This document shows, in pieces, positions 8,364-15,565 of a DNA stretch of 64,000 nt; the first letter of the stretch is position 1; every line of letters begins with the position of its first letter. A model generated the notes under the pieces. It was not told the DNA's origin. It saw only the letters and a program-made list of their open reading frames with translations, and did not search any database. The DNA comes from an uncultured Mollicutes bacterium (GTDB lineage Bacteria > Bacillota_I > Bacilli_A > RFN20 > CAG-826): NCBI GenBank assembly GCA_900540385.1, contig UQFY01000002.1, positions 75,173 through 139,172 on the forward strand, read 5' to 3'. The position numbers were made by a program, and so were the translations under genes.

Positions 8364-9293
8364 TTAGACTTTCATCTGTTCCGCTTTTTTGAGCACGGAG
8401 GAGATGTCTTCCTTCACTAATTCCACTTTCTCTTTTTGGAGAAAATTGTCTTTTAAAAACGTTTCTTCATCAAAGGCGGATTGAAGATATTCGTATGATA
8501 AAATGACGAAACACGCAAAGAGATTTTCCAAAGAATATTTATCAAATATGGAAAGAGGATATAACTCAAACATATAGTTGTTTAGCAAGGTTGTTGCAAT
8601 ATGGAACAAAGAGGGATCTTTCATTTCTTTTTGTAACATGCTAACTAATGTTTTTGCCTTTTCTTCTTCAAATGGCAAAAGAGTTTTGCAAGGAATCATA
8701 TGGAAACTTTCTCCGTTTTTCTCGAAAGATACTTCCAAGGGATAATTTGCTTTCACTAGCAACATAAAGCCGTATGTTTTGACGATATTTGATGTAGACG
8801 TTTTTAACATTTCTAACAAGCTATCCGCATAAAAAATCGTCTTCGCGTCATTGAAAGAAGATAACAAGGACATTGCTTCATAAGTGTCTTTTGGATGTAA
8901 AAGAGTTTCTCTAACATCTTCTTCGGAATAATTTTTCTTTAAGGAAGACTGTCTTTCGTTATAACGGATCCTTTGGGGCAAAGAACGTAGATATTCCTCC
9001 ACTTCTTGAGAAACGTAAGGCAAGGAAGAAAAATATTTTTCATCTTCATAGGCTTCATCGAATTCTTCGAGAAGAAAACGTAACTCAAAATTAGCTTTCA
9101 AACATTTTAAGGGAGAGTCTTGCCAAAGAATTTCTTTGTTCTTTTCAACGATTTCCATGGCTTCTTTCGGCTTTCCTAAGCCTAAATAAGCGGAAACTCT
9201 ACAAAAGAGTGAGGAGGAATCTTTGCTTCCTTCACTTAAATCCAAGACTAATTGATATTCTTTTCTATCAAGTAACGTTACTAAATTATCCAT
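8364..9293 (-). CDS. TPR-like cytoplasmic protein (possibly DUF3196)
   Basis: This 309-residue helical protein has no signal peptide or membrane segment. Its N-terminal half reads like tetratricopeptide helices (FCRVSAYLGLGKPKEAMEIVEKNKE; LKANFELRFLLEEFDEAYEDE). The motif SLPYVSQEVEEYL recalls the DUF3196 family known mainly from Mollicutes and Erysipelotrichia, but that assignment is from memory of the pattern only. The start was set at the ATG at 9293 because a TAAAAT box ends 7 nt before it. A longer reading from 9344 would run across that promoter. It is divergent from the lipoprotein gene. Function is unknown. Confidence 0.65.
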   Translation of the reverse strand: MDNLVTLLDRKEYQLVLDLSEGSKDSSSLFCRVSAYLGLGKPKEAMEIVEKNKEILWQDSPLKCLKANFELRFLLEEFDEAYEDEKYFSSLPYVSQEVEEYLRSLPQRIRYNERQSSLKKNYSEEDVRETLLHPKDTYEAMSLLSSFNDAKTIFYADSLLEMLKTSTSNIVKTYGFMLLVKANYPLEVSFEKNGESFHMIPCKTLLPFEEEKAKTLVSMLQKEMKDPSLFHIATTLLNNYMFELYPLSIFDKYSLENLFACFVILSYEYLQSAFDEETFLKDNFLQKEKVELVKEDISSVLKKAEQMKV

Positions 9294-9300
9294 AGTGAAC

Positions 9301-9306
9301 ATTTTA
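9301..9306 (-). promoter_or_regulatory. -10 box of the TPR-like gene, predicted leaderless
   Basis: Minus-strand TAAAAT lies 7 nt upstream of the ATG at 9293 and no Shine-Dalgarno sequence is present. No convincing -35 box was found. Confidence 0.5.
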
Positions 9307-9350
9307 ACCTTTCTAAAGAAAGGGAAAAAGACAAACGAAGGCAAAACGTT

Positions 9351-9356
9351 TAAAAT
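9351..9356 (+). promoter_or_regulatory. -10 box of the lipoprotein gene, predicted leaderless
   Basis: TAAAAT is followed by ACTTTCG (7 nt) and then the ATG at 9364. No Shine-Dalgarno sequence is present. It is back to back with the -10 box of the divergent gene. Confidence 0.5.
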
Positions 9357-9363
9357 ACTTTCG

Positions 9364-10107
9364 ATGAAAAAAAGCGTCTTTCTCTTATTTCCTTTGCTGA
9401 TGCCTCTCTCTTCTTGTCAAAAAGAAGAAAAAGAAACGACCTATGATGAGGCTTTAAGCATGCTTAAGAAAATCGATAGAGAGATTAACTATACCCCTCT
9501 TACGAATATTCCAAAGAGCTACACTTTAAAAGAAACCCTTTCTTCCTATCAAGATGAAGACAAGCTGATTCAAGATGTAACCATCGATCGTGAAATTGAT
9601 CAAAATAGCCATTATTCTTTCGTTAGAATCAAAGGAAAATACGGCGCTAAGCTTTATTTCCGTGAGAATTGGACCTATGTTAGCCAAGATAAGAACGTAA
9701 CTTGCAATTATTTAAATTATGAGGAAGATGGCAAACTCATTAACAAACGTTATCGCGAAGAAACGAAACGAAATCTGAAAAGCTGGGAAAACTTTGCTTC
9801 GAAAGATATCGAGGAGATGCAACGTCTTTATGCTCAAATGGCAAAAGAATTCTATGTTTCGATTGCCTCGATGAATGAAAAAATCACCTCGGGAGAATAT
9901 TATTCAGATTCGGTAGGTTCTTTGAAAGTTTCCGTGAGCAATGAAAAAGAACGCTATTCTTGCGAATTTCAAAACTATTGGTTTGCAAACGGATATAGCG
10001 AAAATAAAGAAAAAGAGACGTTTTATGGTGCAAGCGTCTCTTGGAATCGTTGTGATATTTCTATGCCTAATTTGGATTTCTATCCTCTTTCGAAGAAGAT
10101 TTCCTGA
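9364..10107 (+). CDS. Predicted lipoprotein of unknown function
   Basis: This 247-residue protein begins with a lipoprotein signal: a basic start, a hydrophobic stretch and the lipobox LSSC with Cys18. The mature protein would be lipid-anchored outside the membrane; lspA is in this window. The rest is polar and rich in Lys, Glu, Tyr and Ser, without a recognised domain. The ATG at 9364 was chosen over an upstream in-frame ATG at 9295 because only this start gives a proper signal peptide. The 3' end overlaps the convergent HAD gene by 28 bp. Confidence 0.8.
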   Translation: MKKSVFLLFPLLMPLSSCQKEEKETTYDEALSMLKKIDREINYTPLTNIPKSYTLKETLSSYQDEDKLIQDVTIDREIDQNSHYSFVRIKGKYGAKLYFRENWTYVSQDKNVTCNYLNYEEDGKLINKRYREETKRNLKSWENFASKDIEEMQRLYAQMAKEFYVSIASMNEKITSGEYYSDSVGSLKVSVSNEKERYSCEFQNYWFANGYSENKEKETFYGASVSWNRCDISMPNLDFYPLSKKIS

Positions 10108-10724
10108 ACCAAGCTAGGCAAAGAAGAGAAATCTTTCATCTCTTTGTCTGGATTTTTTGCTTTTCCAAAGCCATATCCTGCATGGATGAAATAGAAAGAT
10201 GCTTTTCTCGAGGATAACTCATCTCCTAAAGTATCTCCAACGTAGATACATTCCTCAAGATAATTACGTTCTTGAAGAGCTTTCATCGTGACTTCTTTTG
10301 GAGCAAAGGTATCTCCCCAGCAAAGATAATCATCAAAGCAAGAAGAAAGGGAAGTTCCTTGAAGGAAAGCCTCGATGTATCCTTTTTGAGCGTTGCTGAC
10401 AATATATAAAGGATATAGGGAATGGAGCTTCTCTAATGTTTCTTTCACATGGGGATATAACTTTCCCGGATGAGAAAGAAGATAGATATTCTCTTTTTCC
10501 ATGCATTCGTTCAACAAAGGAAGGATTTCTTCCTCCGCCAAAGAAGGCCAAAGTTTCTTCCCAAGTTCTAGCATAGGAAGGCCCATTGCCCCCTTCATTT
10601 GTTCCAAAGTGATAAGATAACGGCCTTTTTGGTAATTGTTTAAAACCTCATTCCAAGAAGAAACCACTTCTTGAGAAGAATCCCACAAGGTGCCGTCTAA
10701 ATCAAAGACAATCCCTCGTTTCAT
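10080..10724 (-). CDS. HAD-family hydrolase, phosphoglycolate-phosphatase-like
   Basis: This haloacid-dehalogenase phosphatase of about 214 residues is cytoplasmic. Motif I is VFDLDGTLWDSS (nucleophile Asp near residue 8), motif II YIVSNAQKG, and motif IV CIYVGDTLGDELSSRKA, with a helical cap between. The substrate is likely a small phosphorylated metabolite. The start is uncertain: ATG 10724 follows the upstream stop codon by one base, while ATG 10739 would overlap the upstream gene by 14 nt. Neither has a clear ribosome site, so translational coupling is likely. The tail overlaps the convergent lipoprotein gene. Confidence 0.88.
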   Translation of the reverse strand: MKRGIVFDLDGTLWDSSQEVVSSWNEVLNNYQKGRYLITLEQMKGAMGLPMLELGKKLWPSLAEEEILPLLNECMEKENIYLLSHPGKLYPHVKETLEKLHSLYPLYIVSNAQKGYIEAFLQGTSLSSCFDDYLCWGDTFAPKEVTMKALQERNYLEECIYVGDTLGDELSSRKASFYFIHAGYGFGKAKNPDKEMKDFSSLPSLVQEIFFERG

Positions 10725-10725
10725 T

Positions 10726-12051
10726 TTATTTTTTTCCATTTCTGTCAGAAGAGTTGCTTATCTTAACACGAGTTCTCGTGGTATAAAGGTAGGCATCTTT
10801 CCTTTTATATACGTCCATGCTTCCTTGACGATAATAAGTTTTCGCGCCTTTTTGAAGTTTGACCGGTTTTAAGGCTCTACGATGATATTCGCAGAAAATA
10901 AGTCCTGGTATCCAGCCAAAGAAAAAGGAAGCAAAGATAATAAGCGTCCAATTCGTGACTACTGCTCCATCCGAAACGGCGAATAGATACATCAAAAGGC
11001 CAATAACAGCAGCCGTAAGCACATAGAAAAGCGCGAAGAAAGTGGCATATTTCCCTGCTGAGCAAGGCAAATTTCCAACAATCTTTCCCGTTTGAGCATT
11101 CATACTAAAGGTGAACTTTTTATCTTTCCACTTGGAATTTAAAATCCAAACAGGGAACAAAACATAACGCGCTTCAGCATTCTCAAGATTTAAAGAAGTA
11201 GAATCCACCCGAACACTCGTATATGTGTTGATGGTTTCACGGAATTTATCCGCCGTGCCTTCACGGAATCTTTGATTGGCTCTTATTGCGCAATCATCTT
11301 TGGAAACATCGTATTTATCGGATAAATAACCAGCTAAATAAACTGGGGTGAATTCTTTCATTCCTTCATAATCAAAAGGCTCGATTGATTCCATGAGCTC
11401 ATCTGGCATTGATTGAGAAGCATCGACTGGAACATGATCAAATCCAGCTTTCCCATCGATCATAATGCGATAATGAGAGACTTCGGTGACTTGATAATCA
11501 CCAGAGACATAACTACGAGAACGTTCTGCGTTAAAGAAGACCTTTCCCACGACGTCGGCGTTATAAATCCAAAATGGTTCGTATATGCCTTTTACGTTTT
11601 CGATTTTGTTTTCGCTCCTAAAAATCTTTGGCAAGAAGAATTTGCTCTTCAAGTAACGGCTCATTATCTCTTTTGTTGAGGCTTTGTCGTATTTAAAAGG
11701 TATGACGAGGTCTGGTTTTAAAGCGCCGCAAAGTCTTCCTTTCAAAATGACAGGAGATTCACAGAATGGGCACGTTGTTGCTGAAACGTTTTCGTCTCCA
11801 ACAATTTCGGCTCCGCAAGAATCGCAATGGTAAACATTCATCGAAGAGGCTTCTTCGGAAGAAAATTCACTCGTTACGGTTTTCCAGTTTAATTCATCCC
11901 CTTTTGCGTTCTCTAAATCTTCCTTAAAGGAGTCGATTGCTTCGGCATCAAATTCCGTTTTGCATTGAGGGCAAACGACCTTTTGAGTTGAAGAATCGAA
12001 CTTTAAAGAACCCCCGCAATTGGGGCACTTATACTCAATGACGTTAGACAT
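10726..12051 (-). CDS. Zinc-ribbon membrane protein paired with an SPFH protein
   Basis: This 441-residue protein has N-terminal zinc ribbons (CPNCGGSLKF...CPQC near 9-30; CDSCGAEI...CPFC near 76-100), a large middle domain rich in Trp, Tyr and Phe, and two hydrophobic segments near residues 335-385, so it is probably membrane-attached with zinc ribbons in the cytoplasm. It resembles the TFIIB-type zinc-ribbon proteins often found next to YdjI-like SPFH proteins. It begins 3 nt after the SPFH stop codon without its own ribosome site, so the two are probably translated together. Molecular function is unknown. Confidence 0.7.
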   Translation of the reverse strand: MSNVIEYKCPNCGGSLKFDSSTQKVVCPQCKTEFDAEAIDSFKEDLENAKGDELNWKTVTSEFSSEEASSMNVYHCDSCGAEIVGDENVSATTCPFCESPVILKGRLCGALKPDLVIPFKYDKASTKEIMSRYLKSKFFLPKIFRSENKIENVKGIYEPFWIYNADVVGKVFFNAERSRSYVSGDYQVTEVSHYRIMIDGKAGFDHVPVDASQSMPDELMESIEPFDYEGMKEFTPVYLAGYLSDKYDVSKDDCAIRANQRFREGTADKFRETINTYTSVRVDSTSLNLENAEARYVLFPVWILNSKWKDKKFTFSMNAQTGKIVGNLPCSAGKYATFFALFYVLTAAVIGLLMYLFAVSDGAVVTNWTLIIFASFFFGWIPGLIFCEYHRRALKPVKLQKGAKTYYRQGSMDVYKRKDAYLYTTRTRVKISNSSDRNGKK

Positions 12052-12054
12052 AAA

Positions 12055-13380
12055 CTAGTGCTTATCGTTATCGTCGAATGGATCGCCACAATTAGGACAG
12101 AACTTAGGCGGATTCTTTGGATCTTTTGGTTCCCATCCACATTTATCGCAACGATAAAGCGGGGCGCCCTCTGGTTTCTTTTCTCCACATTCAGTGCAGA
12201 ATTTTCCTTTATTCACCGTTCCGCATTTTGGACATGCCCAGCCGTCTGCCGGTTTCTTTTCACCACATTCTGGGCAGAATTTTCCAGTGACTTCATGACC
12301 GCATTTTGGGCAAGTCCAAGTGTCTTTTGTTGTTTCTTTTTTGGTTTCTTCTTTTTTCGCTTCTTCTTGAGCGGCTTTTTCATAGAAAGTAGCGGCATTT
12401 GTATTATTTCCAGCACCCATAGCCATATTCATTCCAAAGAAACCCATGGCAGCTCCATTAGGATTATTAGCGGCATTCTTCATGGCTTCGGCTTGAGCTT
12501 CCACTAAAGTCGCACCTGCCATACCGGCATTCTTGTAAACGGCTTGACGTTGGAGGTTTTTGATTAAATCTTCGTCTTCCTTTGGCAAGGTCAAGCTTGA
12601 TAAGGCGATCGAGACCACTTCTAAGCCACGTGTGTCTCTCCATTTCTCAGAAAGGGCTTCGTTCATGGCGTTTTCTAAATCCGTGACATGGGCCACAATT
12701 TCGTTTGGTCTCATTTCTTTGGCGGAAAGTTTTCCGAAGGCAGGTTGAAGAGCGGAAACGAATTCGTTCTTTAATTGACCATCAAGTTCTTCGGTCGTGT
12801 AAGTATCGGTAACATTGCCACAAACGTTTTGATAGAAAAGGATTGGGTTTGTGATTTTATAAGAGAACGTGCCAAAACAACGTAAGGAAACGTCAATATC
12901 AAGGCCGATTTTGCTATCAACAACACGGAATGGGACAGGGTTAGCAGTTCCAAATTTGTTATCTAAGATTTCCTTGAGATTGAAATAGTAGACTCTTTGG
13001 TCTTTTCCAGAGTCTCCGCCATAGCCGATTCTTTCCCACATCGTGCGGAACATACCGGCAACGCCTTTCCAAAGGTTTCCAGTGAAAACGCTTGGTTCGG
13101 AGCCTTTATCATAGGTATATTCGCCTGGTTCGGAGCAAATATCCATGATTTTGCCTTGTTCGACGATAATCATACATTGTCCGTCTGCAACCGCAATTCC
13201 CGAACCGTTAGAAATGATGTTGTCATTTCCTCTATGGTTAGAGCCAAATCTTTTGGTGACTTTCTTTTCACCTTTGGTCATTAAGACCGTTTTATCTAAG
13301 GATTCGCAATAGAAAAACTCTTTCCATTGATCCCCGAAAGTTCCGCGAATGGAACCGCCTACAGCACGAATTAATCCCAT
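12055..13380 (-). CDS. SPFH-domain protein with C-terminal zinc ribbons (YdjI-like)
   Basis: This 441-residue protein resembles the bacterial SPFH/virion-core-like family (YdjI). The SPFH/band-7 region covers about 1-290, followed by an Ala/Gly/Met/Asn-rich linker and three CxxC zinc-ribbon units (WTCPKCGHEVTGKFCPECG, WACPKCGTVNKGKFCTECG, YRCDKCGWEPK...FCPNCG). Such proteins form oligomeric membrane-associated scaffolds, and in Bacillus YdjI is linked to the phage-shock/LiaH-type envelope response. No obvious signal peptide is present. The start at 13380 has AGGAGGAAA upstream. It forms an operon with the zinc-ribbon membrane protein. Confidence 0.82.
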   Translation of the reverse strand: MGLIRAVGGSIRGTFGDQWKEFFYCESLDKTVLMTKGEKKVTKRFGSNHRGNDNIISNGSGIAVADGQCMIIVEQGKIMDICSEPGEYTYDKGSEPSVFTGNLWKGVAGMFRTMWERIGYGGDSGKDQRVYYFNLKEILDNKFGTANPVPFRVVDSKIGLDIDVSLRCFGTFSYKITNPILFYQNVCGNVTDTYTTEELDGQLKNEFVSALQPAFGKLSAKEMRPNEIVAHVTDLENAMNEALSEKWRDTRGLEVVSIALSSLTLPKEDEDLIKNLQRQAVYKNAGMAGATLVEAQAEAMKNAANNPNGAAMGFFGMNMAMGAGNNTNAATFYEKAAQEEAKKEETKKETTKDTWTCPKCGHEVTGKFCPECGEKKPADGWACPKCGTVNKGKFCTECGEKKPEGAPLYRCDKCGWEPKDPKNPPKFCPNCGDPFDDNDKH

Positions 13381-13410
13381 GGTATTTCCTCCTATTAAAT
13401 CGTTTGAAAA

Positions 13411-13440
13411 ATTATAACAAGAACTTCCTTAATCAAGAAA
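13411..13440 (-). promoter_or_regulatory. Promoter of the SPFH operon
   Basis: Minus-strand TGTTATAAT is an extended -10 box (TATAAT at 13411-13416), with TCTTGA 16 nt upstream as a weak -35. A normal leader with AGGAGG follows. The 200 bp between this promoter and the tRNA terminator (13440-13634) is AT-rich and I see nothing else in it. Confidence 0.7.
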
Positions 13441-13634
13441 GAAAAACCGATAATTTGTTACGAAATATGTATAGATAAGAAAATAGTCGACATTTTTTAG
13501 GAATGCCTATCCAAAGACGCCATTATTTACAATATATAAAAACAAAGCCATATTTTAAGCGTTAATGGTTATTAAAAATCCGACATTCCCTTCTTTTTTT
13601 GGAAGATTTCTATTAGCAAAAACCTCTAAAGAAA

Positions 13635-13665
13635 GAAAAAAGTTCAATGCATTATGGCATCGAAC
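13635..13665 (-). terminator. Terminator of tRNA-Arg
   Basis: Minus-strand GTTCGATGC-CATAAT-GCATTGAAC followed by TTTTTT, just downstream of the tRNA. Confidence 0.85.
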
Positions 13666-13677
13666 TCATTTTCGTTT

Positions 13678-13754
13678 TGGCGCGCCCGAACCGACTCGAA
13701 CGGTTGACCCACAGCTTAGAAGGCTGTTGCTCTATCCAGCTGAGCTACGGGCGC
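13678..13754 (-). tRNA. tRNA-Arg (anticodon TCT)
   Basis: On the minus strand the acceptor GCGCCCG pairs with CGGGCGC. The D-arm is GCTCAGCTGGATAGAGC, the anticodon loop CTTCTAA contains TCT, and the T-arm is AACCGTTCGAGTCGGTT. The 3' CCA is encoded (13678-13680). It reads AGA codons, which are common in these genes. Confidence 0.96.
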
Positions 13755-13765
13755 AGCGCTTTAAT

Positions 13766-13794
13766 AATATAAGACTCTTTTAAATATGAAACAA
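13766..13794 (-). promoter_or_regulatory. Promoter of tRNA-Arg
   Basis: On the minus strand TTGTTT (13789-13794), a 17-nt spacer and TATATT (13766-13771), about 11 nt before the mature tRNA 5' end. Confidence 0.65.
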
Positions 13795-13797
13795 GGA

Positions 13798-15564
13798 TTA
13801 AAGCGAGCGAATTTTCTTATAGAGGGTCAAAGCCACCTCTTCTGGAAGAATTTGGCGAAGTTCTTCCACGGAAGCGTTTTTAAGCGCATCGATTGTTGGA
13901 TAGTTTTTTCGAAGGACTTCTTTGCGTTTCTCTCCGATTCCTTTAACATCATCAAAAAGAGAAGAATGCATGTTCTTTAAACGTTCCGCTTTATGGAAAG
14001 ATATCGCAAAACGATGAACTTCATCTTGCATTCTCATGAGTAAGAAAAACAAAGGAGATTTATTATCTAGAGGATAAATTACCCCGTCATTATCAATGAT
14101 TCCTTCGGTTTGATGCTTATCATTTTTATATAAGCCATACACAGGGATAGAAACCTCGATGGAAGCAAGCGCCTCTAGGGTCGCATGAACTTGAGGAAGG
14201 CCACCATCCGTGAGAATACAATCTGGATAAGAGAGTTTTTCTTCTTTAAGACGGCGGTAACGGCGAGAGACAACCTCGATCATAGAATGATAATCATCCC
14301 CTGCATCTTCTTTTTCGAGATGGAACTTGCGGTACATCGATTTCATCGGTTCGCCATTCACATAACAAACCATCGCACCAACAGGATTGGACCCCTGAAG
14401 GTGAGAATTATCAAATAATTCGATGCGATAAGGCGTTGGGATATTTAGAAGTTTGCCCAATTCTTCTAATAAAGCGTTATTATCATCGTTTAAACGTGCG
14501 GACATGAAATGACGGTCCAACCCCTCTTTGGCATTTAAAGAAGCAAGGTCGATTTGTTCCAAAAGACGTCCTTCTTTCGGGGAAACAAGCCTTGCTTCAG
14601 GATAAACGGAAAGGAATTCTTCAGAGGCGTTAGGGATATTACAAAGGATTTCTTTAGGAAAATCGTGTTTTTGATAATATTCTTCCATTAATTCAACAGC
14701 TTGGTTTGCACCTCCTTCAAAAGAAGGCACGACCATGACTTTTTTCCCTAAAAGAAGACCATTTCGATAGGTTAAGACGCTTAAAGAGATATAAGAATCC
14801 CTTTCGGAATAGGCAAAAACATCGCGGTCCGTGCGGTCACTAGAAAGCTCTACGCTTTGTTTGGCTGTGATGCGTTTGATAGCATCGATAATTTCTTTGT
14901 CATTTTGGGCATCTTCAAAACGAAGTTCCTCGGAGGCTCTTTTCATCTTTTCGGTGTATTCTTTAATGACATCTTGGGTGTTCCCATCCAAAAAAGATTT
15001 GATTTTATCGTATAAATCCTGATACGTTTCCGAAGAGATTTCATTCACGCAAGGAGCAAGACATTGCCCCAAATGACAATAAAGGCAAGGTTTTTTCCCT
15101 AAGGTTTTGCATTTTCTCGTCGGATAGATACGATTTAGCAAATCCATGATTTTAAATGCGTCTTTAGCGTTCGGAAAAGGGCCAAAATAGAAATATTTCT
15201 TATCATTTGCTCGTCTAGCAATCTTTAAAAAGGCATCTTCCCTACGTATCGCAATATAAGGATAATGGGAATCGTCCATCATCATGATGTTGTAACGTGG
15301 GTAATGGGTTTGGATGAGGTTCATTTCAAGGATAAATGCTTCTTTGTCCGTATGAACAATGATGAAATCAAAATGGTCGACATGACTAACCATAGCCGCG
15401 ACCTTGCCTGTTTGAGGGCGAAGAAAATATTGGGAAACCCTGTTTTTGAGATTTTTTGCCTTCCCGATATAAATGATTTTGTCGTTCTCGTCTTTCATTT
15501 GATAAACACCAGGTTTATCGGGCAAAAGAGAGATCAAACGTTTTAATTTTTCTGTCAAAGCCAT
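13798..15564 (-). CDS. uvrC: UvrABC excinuclease subunit C
   Basis: UvrC makes both incisions around bulky DNA lesions. The 588-residue protein has the GIY-YIG nuclease domain at the N-terminus (KPGVYQMKDENDKIIYIGKA), a Cys cluster near 150-170, a UVR motif near 200-235, the RNase-H-like second nuclease (ELFDNSHLQGSNPVGAMV...DCILTDGG) and C-terminal helix-hairpin-helix repeats (FDDVKGIGEKRKEVL). It begins one base after the mutS2 stop codon with no ribosome site, so translation is probably coupled to mutS2. Confidence 0.97.
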   Translation of the reverse strand: MALTEKLKRLISLLPDKPGVYQMKDENDKIIYIGKAKNLKNRVSQYFLRPQTGKVAAMVSHVDHFDFIIVHTDKEAFILEMNLIQTHYPRYNIMMMDDSHYPYIAIRREDAFLKIARRANDKKYFYFGPFPNAKDAFKIMDLLNRIYPTRKCKTLGKKPCLYCHLGQCLAPCVNEISSETYQDLYDKIKSFLDGNTQDVIKEYTEKMKRASEELRFEDAQNDKEIIDAIKRITAKQSVELSSDRTDRDVFAYSERDSYISLSVLTYRNGLLLGKKVMVVPSFEGGANQAVELMEEYYQKHDFPKEILCNIPNASEEFLSVYPEARLVSPKEGRLLEQIDLASLNAKEGLDRHFMSARLNDDNNALLEELGKLLNIPTPYRIELFDNSHLQGSNPVGAMVCYVNGEPMKSMYRKFHLEKEDAGDDYHSMIEVVSRRYRRLKEEKLSYPDCILTDGGLPQVHATLEALASIEVSIPVYGLYKNDKHQTEGIIDNDGVIYPLDNKSPLFFLLMRMQDEVHRFAISFHKAERLKNMHSSLFDDVKGIGEKRKEVLRKNYPTIDALKNASVEELRQILPEEVALTLYKKIRSL

Positions 15565-15565
15565 C

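Noticed and set aside
13565..13783. Plus-strand frame containing PEPTRTVDPQLRRL-like residues
   Set aside because: This is the complement of the tRNA-Arg gene, a well-known type of false protein.
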